Below are positions 55,653 to 63,881 of a stretch of 64,000 bases of DNA, one piece after another. Position numbers and translations under genes: made by a program. The notes under the pieces were generated by a model. It worked only from the letters and a program-made list of their open reading frames with translations. It was not told where the DNA came from and did not search any database. This DNA comes from Acidimicrobiia bacterium (GTDB lineage: Bacteria; Actinomycetota; Acidimicrobiia; Spongiisociales; UBA11373): contig JBBDWO010000002.1 in assembly GCA_040902765.1 (NCBI GenBank), positions 147,299-211,298 of the forward strand, in the 5' to 3' direction. The stretch's first letter is position 1. Each line of letters opens with the position of its first letter.

Positions 55653-56747
55653 ATGATGTCTTTTGCCCCACCATCCTCCATGAACGAGCTGATCGCCGCC
55701 GCCACCGCGGCCGGTGCCTCCGACCTCCACATCAAAGCTGGCCGACCCCCGATGGTGCGGATAGAAGGCGAACTCTCCCCGATCGGCGATGCGGCCTTCA
55801 CCGACGAGCGGACCGAGGCCCTGCTGTGGAGCATCCTGCCCGACCGGCTCCACCTGGAGTTCAAGGAGCACAACGAGGCCGACTTTGCCTTCGGAACCGA
55901 TGAGGGTGAGCGCATTCGCGTCAACGCCTTCCGTCAACAGGGGAGGGTGAGCATCGCCGTCCGCATCCTCCGGCGCGCCACCATGGATTTCGAGAGCCTG
56001 GGTCTTCCGTCGGTGATCGGCAATGTCATCGAGGAGCGCAACGGCCTCATCCTGGTCACCGGGCCCACCGGCACCGGGAAGTCCACGACGCTGGCGGCCA
56101 TGATCGATGCGATCAACACGAGGCGCGCCGTCAACATCATCACGGTGGAGGATCCGGTCGAGTTCCTCCACACCGACAAGAAGGCGATGATCCACCAACG
56201 TGAGGTGGGGATGGACACCTCCGGGTTCGCCGAGGCGATGCGCCGGGTGCTGCGACAGGATCCCGACGTCATCCTGATCGGCGAAATGCGCGACATGGAG
56301 ACCATCAGCGCCGCCCTGAAGGCAGCCGAGACCGGCCACCTCGTGCTGTCCACGCTGCACACGATCGACGCCGCCGAGACGATCAACCGGATCCTCGACG
56401 TGTTCCCCGGGGACCATCAGCGTCAGGTCCGCCTCATGCTCGCCGGGGCGCTGCGCGCGATCATCAGCCAGCGTCTCATCCCCACGGTGAGCGGTAAGCG
56501 GCTTCCCGCGGTCGAGGTGCTGATCAACACCGATCGTGTCAAGGAGCGGATCGCCGATCCGGCGCTGACCCATGAGATCCCCGACGTGATCGCCGAAGGC
56601 GGTTACTACGGGATGGAAACCTTCGATCAGTCGATCCTGCGCATGATCTCATCGGGTGCGGTGTCGCTGGACAAGGGGATGCGATACGCCAGCAACCCCG
56701 CCGACCTCAAGATCCGCGCCCAGCAGCTGGGGATCATTCCGACTTAG
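55653..56747 (+). CDS. PilT-type twitching-motility ATPase (retraction ATPase family)
   Basis: A roughly 364-residue secretion-family ATPase: PilT N-terminus (ASDLHIKAGRPP), Walker A VTGPTGTGKSTTLAAMIDAI, Asp box (IITVEDPVEFLH), Walker B VILIGEMRDMETISAALKAA and His box (TGHLVLSTLHTIDAAETINR). In type IV pili it powers retraction. No pilin, PilB or PilC gene is nearby, so the partners lie elsewhere or it has another role. Start uncertain: GTG 55647, ATG 55653 or ATG 55680. Confidence 0.88.
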   Translation: MMSFAPPSSMNELIAAATAAGASDLHIKAGRPPMVRIEGELSPIGDAAFTDERTEALLWSILPDRLHLEFKEHNEADFAFGTDEGERIRVNAFRQQGRVSIAVRILRRATMDFESLGLPSVIGNVIEERNGLILVTGPTGTGKSTTLAAMIDAINTRRAVNIITVEDPVEFLHTDKKAMIHQREVGMDTSGFAEAMRRVLRQDPDVILIGEMRDMETISAALKAAETGHLVLSTLHTIDAAETINRILDVFPGDHQRQVRLMLAGALRAIISQRLIPTVSGKRLPAVEVLINTDRVKERIADPALTHEIPDVIAEGGYYGMETFDQSILRMISSGAVSLDKGMRYASNPADLKIRAQQLGIIPT

Positions 56748-56767
56748 CGAGCCTTCGGCCGCTAAGT

Positions 56768-56870
56768 CCGCGATTCGCAATTCGCGGTTCGCTATTCGCC
56801 AGACGGCGCTAGGCCCCCGCGAGTGATCCAGTGCGTCCTGCGAATTGCTAATTGCTAATTGCGAATTGCT
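56768..56870. repeat. Heptamer arrays of GCAATTC and AATTGCT types
   Basis: Two separated arrays: CGATTCGCAATTCGCGGTTC-type units at about 56768-56800 and four AATTGCT/AATTGCG units at 56841-56870. The second ends 8 nt before the TACCAT -10 box of the CCA nucleotidyltransferase gene. Confidence 0.8.
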
Positions 56871-56891
56871 CATCTTTGTACCATCCGTCCC

Positions 56892-58271
56892 ATGTTTCCC
56901 CCACGGCTGGCTTCGCTCGTCGACGCGTCCGGGGTGCCGATGCAGGTTGCCCGACGCTTCGCCGATCGTGGCATCGAGGTGTTTCTCGTCGGGGGCAGTA
57001 TTCGCGACGCGCTGCTCGGTCTGCCTGTCGTCGAGTTCGACTTCGCCACACCGGCGCCACCGGACGAGGTCCACGAAGCGCTCACGGGATGGGCGGGCTC
57101 GGTGGTGACCATCGGTCAGGAGTTCGGGACCATCGGGTGTCGCGTCGATGGCGCCAGCGTCGAGGTCACCACGTTCCGGTCGGAGCGCTACCGCGACGAC
57201 AGTCGCAAGCCCTTGGTCGAGTTCTCCGACGACCTCGAGTCCGACCTTTCCCGGCGTGACTTCACCGTCAATGCGCTCGCCCTCCGGCTGCTACCGGAAC
57301 CGGACATGGTGGACCCGCACGGGGGGCTCTTGGATCTGGGCGCCGGGGTACTACGGACCCCGCTCGACCCTGAGATCTCGTTCGGGGACGATCCGCTGCG
57401 GATGCTGCGCCTGTTCCGATTCGTCTCCACCATCGGCTTCGCTCCCGAGGGAGCGACCCTCGCCGCGGCCACGGCGATGGTGGATCGGATCGAGATCGTG
57501 AGCGCCGAGCGGGTCCGCGAGGAATTCGATCGCCTCATCTGCGGTCCGAACGCCGAGGCGGCACTGTGGGGGCTCGTCGAATCGGGACTCGCCGGCCACA
57601 TCGTCCCCGAGGTGGCCGCTCTCGGTGAGGAGCACGATCCGCTTCACCGACACAAGGACGTCCTGGCGCACACCATCGCCGTGGTGGCCAAGTGCCCCGC
57701 CGATGATCGGATCGTCCGGCTCGCCGCCCTGTTCCACGACATCGGCAAGCCGGACACACGGGTCATCGAGGGCCGGACGGTGTCTTTCCATCACCACGAG
57801 GTGGTCGGCGCCCGGATGACGAAGGCGCGGATGCGTGCGATGCGCTATTCGAACGAGGACATCTCCGACGTATCCTCGCTGGTGTATCTGCACATGCGGC
57901 CGCACACCTTCAAGATGGGATGGTCCGACCGGGCGGTTCGCCGATACGTGCGCGATGCCGGAGACCTTCTCGACAGTCTCAACACCCTGGTTCGCTGCGA
58001 CGTGACCACGGCCAACGAGAAGAAGGTCCGCCAAATCCAGCGGGGTATCGACGAGCTGGAGACCCGCATCGCCGACCTGCGCGAGCGTGAGGAGCTCGAG
58101 TCGATCCGTCCTCCGCTCGACGGGAACCAGGTGATGGCGTACCTGGACCTCCCCCCGGGTCCCCTGGTCGGCAAGGCTCTCGACATGCTCCTCGAGCATC
58201 GACTCGATCACGGCCCCTTTTCGGAGGAGGAGGCGTATCGGCTTCTCGACGGGTGGGAAAGTGGCGAGTAG
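56892..58271 (+). CDS. pcnA: CCA tRNA nucleotidyltransferase with HD domain
   Basis: A 459-residue class II CCA-adding enzyme: VFLVGGSIRDALLGLPVVEF, DFATPAPPDEV, RRDFTVNALALRL (RRD motif) and, further on, an HD domain LFHDIGKPDTRV. The metal-binding pair normally DxD (as in DIDIAT) reads EFD here, so the first Asp is Glu. Since no intact tRNA in this window encodes CCA, this enzyme should be essential. TACCAT at 56879-56884 is 7 nt before the ATG (leaderless). The stop TAG comes from a GAGTAGC array. Confidence 0.9.
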   Translation: MFPPRLASLVDASGVPMQVARRFADRGIEVFLVGGSIRDALLGLPVVEFDFATPAPPDEVHEALTGWAGSVVTIGQEFGTIGCRVDGASVEVTTFRSERYRDDSRKPLVEFSDDLESDLSRRDFTVNALALRLLPEPDMVDPHGGLLDLGAGVLRTPLDPEISFGDDPLRMLRLFRFVSTIGFAPEGATLAAATAMVDRIEIVSAERVREEFDRLICGPNAEAALWGLVESGLAGHIVPEVAALGEEHDPLHRHKDVLAHTIAVVAKCPADDRIVRLAALFHDIGKPDTRVIEGRTVSFHHHEVVGARMTKARMRAMRYSNEDISDVSSLVYLHMRPHTFKMGWSDRAVRRYVRDAGDLLDSLNTLVRCDVTTANEKKVRQIQRGIDELETRIADLREREELESIRPPLDGNQVMAYLDLPPGPLVGKALDMLLEHRLDHGPFSEEEAYRLLDGWESGE

Positions 58272-58333
58272 CGAGTAGCGAGGGGCCAGTGACCACTGGC
58301 CAGCTACCAGCTACCGGCCAGACCGAAAGACGG
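58264..58333. repeat. Heptamer arrays GAGTAGC and CCAGCTA
   Basis: GAGTAGC units at 58264-58284 (first copy supplies the pcnA stop) and CCAGCTA units at 58299-58316, leading into the promoter of the GMC oxidase gene. Confidence 0.75.
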
Positions 58334-58362
58334 TTGACGGTTGACTCTTGACGGTCGACCAT
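58334..58362 (+). promoter_or_regulatory. Promoter of the GMC oxidase gene, built on a TTGACGG heptamer array
   Basis: TTGACG (58334-58339), a 17-nt spacer and GACCAT (58357-58362), then 6 nt to the ATG. The -35 hexamer is the first of three tandem 7-mers (TTGACGG TTGACTC TTGACGG), so the array itself provides -35 sequences in more than one register. Confidence 0.5.
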
Positions 58363-58368
58363 GCCCCC

Positions 58369-60315
58369 ATGCATCCCCGTGCCACTCGCAGCCTGGCCGC
58401 CCTTGCTGAGACGCTGTTTCCCGGCTCCTCGGTCATGCCCGGCTCGGTCGGTCTACGCGTGGTCGAACGGTATGACGGCGAGATCCTCGACTGGCTCCCC
58501 GATCCGACCGCCCGACGGGATCTCATCCGATTCCTGCGCCTCCTCGACACGCGGCTCGGGGTGCTGTTCCACGGCCGCCTTCGTCCCTTCGCCGACCTCG
58601 ACCCGGCAGGGAGGGAGGCCGCGGTTCGTCGGATGGCGCGGTCGCCAATCGGTCAAGTCCGGCTGGCCATCAAGGCTCTGAAAGGAACGCTCGGGTCGCT
58701 CTACATGAACCCGCCGCCGGGCCACGACGGCGACTGGGCTCCTTGGCAGGCGATCGGGTATCACCCGGGGCAGCCGGTGCCAGTTCCCACCCATGACCGG
58801 CTATCGGTCACCGGGGTTGAGGCGGAGGCTGTGTGGACCACGGACGTCGTGGTGGTCGGTTCCGGGGCCGGGGGTGGCACCGCCGCCGCGGTGCTTGCCG
58901 GGGCTGGCCTCGGGGTCGTCCTGATAGAGAAGGGTGACTATCTGGACCGGGCGGATTTTCCTCGCCGGGAGGGCGATGCTCTGCGGGCCATGTATCTGGA
59001 CGCCGCCCTCGGGACGACGACCGATGGGGGGATCACACTGCTCGCCGGCGCCACCGTGGGTGGGGGGACGGTGGTCAACTACTCGACCGCCTTCCCGACC
59101 CCCGATCGGCTAAGAAAGCAGTGGGATGACGAGGCCGGGTTCCATGGGGTGTTCACCGGCGACGCCTTCGACCGTGCACTCGAGGCCGTACAACGCCGGG
59201 TCGGGGTCACCTGGGACGAGAGCTTGCCGTCGCGTCGCGACACGCTCCTCGAGAGCGGGCTGCGTGCCCGCGGCTGGCATGTGGACCGCCTTCCCCGAAA
59301 CGTGCGGGGGTGTGAACCATCGGAGTGCGGCAACTGCAGCATGGGATGTCGCCTCGGCGCGAAGCAGTCCGGTCTGGAGACCTGGCTCCGGGATGCGGTG
59401 GCCTCGGGGGCGACCATGGTGCCGGGCGCGGAGGCCACGCGGATCCTCGTCGAGGGCGGCCGGGCGGTCGGTGTCGTGGTGCGGTCGGCGGCCGGATCGA
59501 TGATCATCCGGGCGCGAGCCGTCATCCTCGCCGCCGGAGCCCTACATACGCCGGCGCTCATGGTGCGCAGTGGCATCACCGGTGCTGCGGTCGGCCGCCA
59601 CCTGACCCTGCACCCGGTGACCGCGGTGTGGGGGCGGTACCCGGAACCGGTGGACCAATGGACGGGGATCCTCCAGGCGAGATACTCGGACGAGTTCGCC
59701 GACCTCGACGGCGAGGGGTACGGGTTCAAGTTCGAGACCACCGCGGTCCATCAGTCGTTCCCACCATTGCTGTTCGGCTTCGAGTCTGGTGCCTCGCTCA
59801 TGCACGATCTCGCCCGGCTCCGGTACTGGTACCCCATCGGGATCCTGTTGCGGGATCGTGGCACAGGCCGGATGACGATCGGCCGGGATGGAACGGCGCG
59901 CTGGCGATATCGGTTCGACCGGACTGATTTGCGGCATCTCGGGGTGGCTGTCGAGAAGGCCGCAGCGGTCCACGCGGCTGCCGGCGCCGAGGAGGTGCTG
60001 TCGTCGACGCTGCAGCCGGTGCGCTGGACTCCGACGAGCGGGGGGACCGAGTCGGGCTTCGCCTCCCAGGTGGCCGCCGCCGGACTCGGTGCCAACCGCA
60101 CGGTGTATGTGTCGTTCCACCAGATGTCGTCGGCCCGAATGGGTTCAAACCCGGACGAGTCGGTCGTCGGTCTCTGGAACGAGGCCCACGCCGTGCCGGG
60201 ACTGTTCGTGATGGATGGCTCGGCCTTCCCGACGGCCTCCGGTGTCAATCCCGCGCTGACCATCCAGGCGGTGGCCCATCGGGCAGCCACCATGCTGGCA
60301 GAGCGCCTCGCCTGA
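58369..60315 (+). CDS. GMC-type oxidoreductase, long-chain-alcohol-oxidase-like
   Basis: A 648-residue flavoprotein: a helical N-terminal domain (about 1-150; TRSLAALAETLFPGS) like those fused to fatty alcohol oxidases, FAD-binding VVVGSGAGGGTAAAVLAGAG, then LLAGATVGGGTVVNYSTAFP, a cysteine-rich CEPSECGNCSMGCRLGAKQS, and the C-terminal GMC_oxred_C SFHQMSSARMGSNPDES and VMDGSAFPTASGVNPALTIQ with the catalytic His and Asn. It probably oxidises a long-chain alcohol or sterol-like substrate; this is by family only. The ATG at 58369 follows the promoter at 58334-58362. Confidence 0.85.
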   Translation: MHPRATRSLAALAETLFPGSSVMPGSVGLRVVERYDGEILDWLPDPTARRDLIRFLRLLDTRLGVLFHGRLRPFADLDPAGREAAVRRMARSPIGQVRLAIKALKGTLGSLYMNPPPGHDGDWAPWQAIGYHPGQPVPVPTHDRLSVTGVEAEAVWTTDVVVVGSGAGGGTAAAVLAGAGLGVVLIEKGDYLDRADFPRREGDALRAMYLDAALGTTTDGGITLLAGATVGGGTVVNYSTAFPTPDRLRKQWDDEAGFHGVFTGDAFDRALEAVQRRVGVTWDESLPSRRDTLLESGLRARGWHVDRLPRNVRGCEPSECGNCSMGCRLGAKQSGLETWLRDAVASGATMVPGAEATRILVEGGRAVGVVVRSAAGSMIIRARAVILAAGALHTPALMVRSGITGAAVGRHLTLHPVTAVWGRYPEPVDQWTGILQARYSDEFADLDGEGYGFKFETTAVHQSFPPLLFGFESGASLMHDLARLRYWYPIGILLRDRGTGRMTIGRDGTARWRYRFDRTDLRHLGVAVEKAAAVHAAAGAEEVLSSTLQPVRWTPTSGGTESGFASQVAAAGLGANRTVYVSFHQMSSARMGSNPDESVVGLWNEAHAVPGLFVMDGSAFPTASGVNPALTIQAVAHRAATMLAERLA

Positions 60316-60323
60316 GTGGCTGC

Positions 60324-61982
60324 TCAGACGTGCTTGACGTACCTGGTGGCCACGGCGTTCGCCGTCTGCAGCGCCGCGCCGTGGCCGGTCACGGCCGTCA
60401 GGAAGGCATCGCGTTCGATCGTGCGAACGGTGAGGGGAGCGGTAGCGGTGACCGTCGCCGTTCGCGGGATGTCGGTCAGGAGGGCGATCTCGCCGAAGAA
60501 GTCCCCCGGACCCAGTTCGTGCACCGGGCGTCCATCGATCGACACCGAGGCGGAGCCGGACTCGATGACGTAGAACCGGTCGCCCTGATCTCCTTTGCGA
60601 AACACGATGGTGCCGTCGGCGAGGGTGAGGGTCTCCGACTCCCGGGCGAGGGTCTCCATGACACGGTGCCTGAGCGGTGTGAAGAAGGACACACCGGAGA
60701 GCAGGCGGAGTCCCTCCGGGGCCAGCGCCACCGAGTCGATCCGTCGGAGACCGGCGAGGGCGAGGATGGTGACGCCGGTCACGAAGCCACCGATGATCGC
60801 CAGTCCGGCCCGTAGTCCCACCGTTTCCATGAGCAGCGGCATCGCCAGCGAACCGAGGGCCATGCTGGCGATGAGGGCGCTCTCCATCGCGCCGAACACC
60901 CGGCCCATCACCTCGTCGGGCACCAGGCGCTGCAAGATGGTGTAGGCGTTGACGTCGACGATCGAGTTGGCCAGGCCGATCATGACCATGGCAGCGATGG
61001 CGGCGGTCAGGTTCGGCCAGATGGCGATGAGGAGGAGCGGGGCCGACCACAGGATCACGCCCAGTCCGAAGTCTCCGGCGAGGCGTCCCCTGGTGGCGAG
61101 GAGCAGGGCGACGAACCCGCCGAGCAGGCCTCCCACCCCGAGGACCGAGTCGAGGAGACCAACGCCCGATTCACCGATCTCGAGCATGTCGAGGGCGATG
61201 GCCACACCGAACACGAGGGAGGCCCCGGCGACGATCGTCTGCGCGGCATAGACCCCGACCAGGATGCGCAGGTCGCGGCTCGAGAGGATCAACCGACACC
61301 CGGCGAGCACGCTCTCGTCCTTTGGTTCTTGATCCTCGTCGCCGTCGGTGCCGTCGATCACCCGGTCGGGAACCCTCAGCCGGATCACCATGGCGAGGGA
61401 CCAGGCGAAGGTGAGCACGTTGAACAGGTACACCGTCGAGAGGTCGGTTACCGCGAGGAGCAGGCCGGCGATCGCCGGGCCCAGGAAGAAGCCAAGGCTC
61501 TCGATCGTGCTCGAGGCGACGTTGGCGGCCGACAACTCTCCCGGGTGGGTAGCGAGACGGGGGAGGAGCGCGGCCTGCGCCGGGCGAAACGGCGTGGAGG
61601 CCAACGAGGTCATGATCACGAGGGCGTAAACCACCATCGGGGGACCGTCGAGGCGGATGACGACGGCGGCGATCGCCACCAGGACCATCCGGACGGCATC
61701 GGAAACGATGAGGACGCGGCGGCGATCGAACCGGTCGGCGAATGAGGAGGCGTAGGGCAGGACCAGCGCCACCAGGATGAGTCGGATGACGCCGAACACT
61801 CCCACCGCGGTGGCTCCGCCACGCTGGTAGATGTAGATGGAGAGGGCGACGGCGTACGCCCAGTCCCCGATGACCGAACCCCCGAGCGCGAGATTGAGCT
61901 TGCGGAGTCCCGGGTTGCGAAAGACCTCACGCAGCGATCGACCCGACTCGGCGAGCCGCTCCCGAAACACCCCCACCGGCAC
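60324..61982 (-). CDS. MFS transporter fused to a cyclic-nucleotide-binding domain
   Basis: A 552-residue protein: residues about 20-410 are a 12-helix MFS_3/enterobactin-exporter-like permease (VIGDWAYAVALSIYIYQRGG, SSFADRFDRRRVLIVSDAVR), and residues about 430-545 are a cNMP/Crp-type sensor domain (GTIVFRKGDQGDRFYVIESG, ELGPGDFFGEIALLTDIPRT). The PGDFFGEIALL phosphate-binding cassette has the usual Glu, but the following Arg-Thr region is DIPRTATV, so ligand binding is plausible. Ligand and substrate unknown. It converges with the GMC oxidase (8-nt gap). Confidence 0.88.
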   Translation of the reverse strand: MPVGVFRERLAESGRSLREVFRNPGLRKLNLALGGSVIGDWAYAVALSIYIYQRGGATAVGVFGVIRLILVALVLPYASSFADRFDRRRVLIVSDAVRMVLVAIAAVVIRLDGPPMVVYALVIMTSLASTPFRPAQAALLPRLATHPGELSAANVASSTIESLGFFLGPAIAGLLLAVTDLSTVYLFNVLTFAWSLAMVIRLRVPDRVIDGTDGDEDQEPKDESVLAGCRLILSSRDLRILVGVYAAQTIVAGASLVFGVAIALDMLEIGESGVGLLDSVLGVGGLLGGFVALLLATRGRLAGDFGLGVILWSAPLLLIAIWPNLTAAIAAMVMIGLANSIVDVNAYTILQRLVPDEVMGRVFGAMESALIASMALGSLAMPLLMETVGLRAGLAIIGGFVTGVTILALAGLRRIDSVALAPEGLRLLSGVSFFTPLRHRVMETLARESETLTLADGTIVFRKGDQGDRFYVIESGSASVSIDGRPVHELGPGDFFGEIALLTDIPRTATVTATAPLTVRTIERDAFLTAVTGHGAALQTANAVATRYVKHV

Positions 61983-62048
61983 CCCTCTATGTCGCGTGAC
62001 GGAGCGAAGCTAGCAAGGGGAGGAGCGAGGGCGAGGGACGAGGGGCGT

Positions 62049-62102
62049 ACCAAGTACCAAGTACCAAGTACCAAGTCTGGCTAAGAGCTATGAGCTATGA
62101 GC
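62049..62102. repeat. Heptamer arrays TACCAAG and GAGCTAT
   Basis: Four TACCAAG units (62049-62075) and about two and a half GAGCTAT units (62084-62102). The second array contains the TAG stop (62095-62097 on the plus strand as CTA) of the RimK-like gene. Confidence 0.85.
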
Positions 62103-63009
62103 TCGGATCGCCAGTCCGAGAGTGGATCTCACCCAGGGCTTCTTTGCGCTGCTCCAGGAACTCGATGATCGCCCCGGCCACGTCCACGCCGCTGGCGCGT
62201 TCGATGCCTTCGAGGCCGGGGGAGGCGTTGACCTCGATGATGAGCGGGCCTTCGTCGGACCTCAACAGGTCGACTCCGGCGACGTCCAGCCCAAGAGTGT
62301 GGCTGGCGGCGATGGACGAGTCCACTTCCTCTGCGGTGAGGTCGACGGGGTGGGCGGTGCCGCCCCGGTGCAGGTTTGCCCGGAACTCGCCCTCGGCGGC
62401 GACGCGCTCCATGGCGGCGACCACCCTGCCGCCGACCACGAAGACCCGGACGTCATTGCCCCTTGCCTCCTTGACGAACCGCTGGACCAGGATGTTGGCG
62501 TCGAGCAGCCTGAAGGCAGCGATCACGGACTCTGCCGCCTTGCGCGTCTCGGCAAGCACCACCCCTACACCCTGGGTTCCTTCGAGCAACTTGATGATGT
62601 AGGGGGGCTTGCCCACGATCTCGAGGAGACCTCCGATGTCGCGGATGCTGTGTGCGAAACTGGTCACCGGCAGGCCGAGTCCCGCCCTGGAGAGCAATTG
62701 GAGGGATCGCAGCTTGTCCCGGGCGCGGGCGATGGCCTGGGACTCGTTGGCGGTGGGGACGCGCATCATCTCGAACTGCCGTACTACCGCGGTGCCGTAG
62801 AAGGTGTAGGTGGCGCCGATGCGGGGCACGATGGCATCGAAGTGGAGTTCTTCGCCGGCGAAGAGCACCCGGGGCCGTTTCGAGGTGATGTTCATGTAGC
62901 AGCGCAGGTAGTCGACGACGGCCGCCTCGTGCCCGCGTTGGGTGGCGGCCTCCACGAGGCGCGCCGTCGAGTAGATCGTGCTGCGGCGACTCAGCACCCC
63001 GACGCGCAT
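62095..63009 (-). CDS. RimK-family ATP-grasp ligase
   Basis: A 304-residue ATP-grasp enzyme: N-terminal [43 protein letters not shown]-binding [20 protein letters not shown] and [20 protein letters not shown], metal site in [20 protein letters not shown]. RimK adds glutamates to the C-terminus of ribosomal protein S6 or makes poly-glutamate; the target here is unknown. The ATG overlaps the stop (TGATG) of the zinc-protease gene upstream, a common RimK partner. Confidence 0.9.
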   Translation of the reverse strand: MRVGVLSRRSTIYSTARLVEAATQRGHEAAVVDYLRCYMNITSKRPRVLFAGEELHFDAIVPRIGATYTFYGTAVVRQFEMMRVPTANESQAIARARDKLRSLQLLSRAGLGLPVTSFAHSIRDIGGLLEIVGKPPYIIKLLEGTQGVGVVLAETRKAAESVIAAFRLLDANILVQRFVKEARGNDVRVFVVGGRVVAAMERVAAEGEFRANLHRGGTAHPVDLTAEEVDSSIAASHTLGLDVAGVDLLRSDEGPLIIEVNASPGLEGIERASGVDVAGAIIEFLEQRKEALGEIHSRTGDPSS

Positions 63010-63433
63010 CAGGGCCGTCCCAGCAGGTAGGCGCCCCCGGGTCGACCACCGCCCGGTCAGCCAGGGCTTCACGACCCAACAGCATGCGGTAGGTCATCCG
63101 CGTTCGGCGAGCCAGGTTCACCTCGATGGGCCAGCGCCGTCCGGCGATCGCCAGGTGGGTCTTGATGACGATGCGTTCCTCCTCGCGACCGCCTCGACCC
63201 GGGTTGCGAACGGTCCGGATGTCCACGATCGGAGCCTCCGCCGATACGGTTCTACGCCGGTCGAAACGTATCTGAAACTGGACCCGGTCGGGGCCGTCGT
63301 TCTCGATGATGAGGACCTCGCGGACATCGATCGACGACGAGCGTGCTCCGGTGTCGATCTTCGCCTCGATGAGGGGGATCCCCAGGTCGGGGAGTCCCAC
63401 CCACTCGCGCCATCCGACCGTCGGTCGCTCCAT
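63009..63433 (-). CDS. RimK-associated retropepsin-like protein (ATP-dependent zinc protease family), one-base shift near 3' end
   Basis: From ATG 63433: [30 protein letters not shown] (the DTGA motif of retropepsin-like proteases), [20 protein letters not shown]. In the frame as given the end reads [13 protein letters not shown] and runs on into rimK. Adding one base to the C5 run at 63034-63038 gives [13 protein letters not shown] and a TGA overlapping the RimK ATG (TGATG), the typical ending. So either a recent frameshift or an assembly error. TACTCT at 63441-63446 is 7 nt before the ATG (leaderless). Residues for catalysis lie upstream of the shift. Confidence 0.8.
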
Positions 63434-63454
63434 CGGGGAGAGAGTAATGAGTGG

Positions 63455-63562
63455 CGAGTAGCGAGTAGCGAGGGGCGAGTGGGTCAGTGGCCAGTGGCCA
63501 GCTCGACGCCCGACACGTCGGTCGTCGGTGGATGTCTGGCCGTGAGCTATGAGCTATGAGCC
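63455..63562. repeat. Heptamer arrays GAGTAGC and GAGCTAT
   Basis: GAGTAGC units at 63455-63470, a degenerate GGCCAGT patch (63480-63502) and GAGCTAT units at 63542-63562. They lie between the divergent zinc-protease gene and the small protein at 63605. Confidence 0.75.
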
Positions 63563-63604
63563 ATGGCTAGATGGAGCCTGGAGGCTGCCGAGTAGGCTCC
63601 ATCC

Positions 63605-63712
63605 ATGGCCGGTAAGAAGAAGTGGTTCGGGCTCGCTGCGCTCGCCGCGGCGTTCGTCGCTCTCGTGACGCGCAAGAAGCGTTCCGACAAGGGCGGCGGC
63701 GGCGCCGTCTGA
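63605..63712 (+). CDS. 35-residue single-helix membrane protein
   Basis: Reads MAGKKKWFGLAALAAAFVAL, then VTRKKRSDKGGGGAV: lysine-rich start, one membrane helix, a KKR stop-transfer and a glycine tail. TAGGCT at 63593-63598 is 6 nt before the ATG, the same leaderless arrangement as bigger genes here. Too small for family assignment. Confidence 0.55.
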   Translation: MAGKKKWFGLAALAAAFVALVTRKKRSDKGGGGAV

Positions 63713-63776
63713 ACCAGAGCATCAGCCGAATGGTGGTCGCGTTCCCTCGAGAGTTGGCCCCACCGCGACCCGAGTA

Positions 63777-63858
63777 CCGAAGGCTTCGCGATGCGTCTGG
63801 CCTCCCCCTCCGTCATCGGCCTTCGGCCGGTGCCACCTCCCCCTACAGGGGAGGGGAC
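63777..63858. repeat. Composite GC-rich palindromic repeat, partial copy 2
   Basis: GGCTTCGCGATGCGTCTGG, CCTCCCCCTCCGTCA, palindrome CGGCCTTCGGCCG, TGCCACCTCCCCC and TACAGGGGAGG: the 3' half of the element at 33301-33455. Confidence 0.75.
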
Positions 63859-63881
63859 CGCGTGATGAGGTCCTTTTGTGG

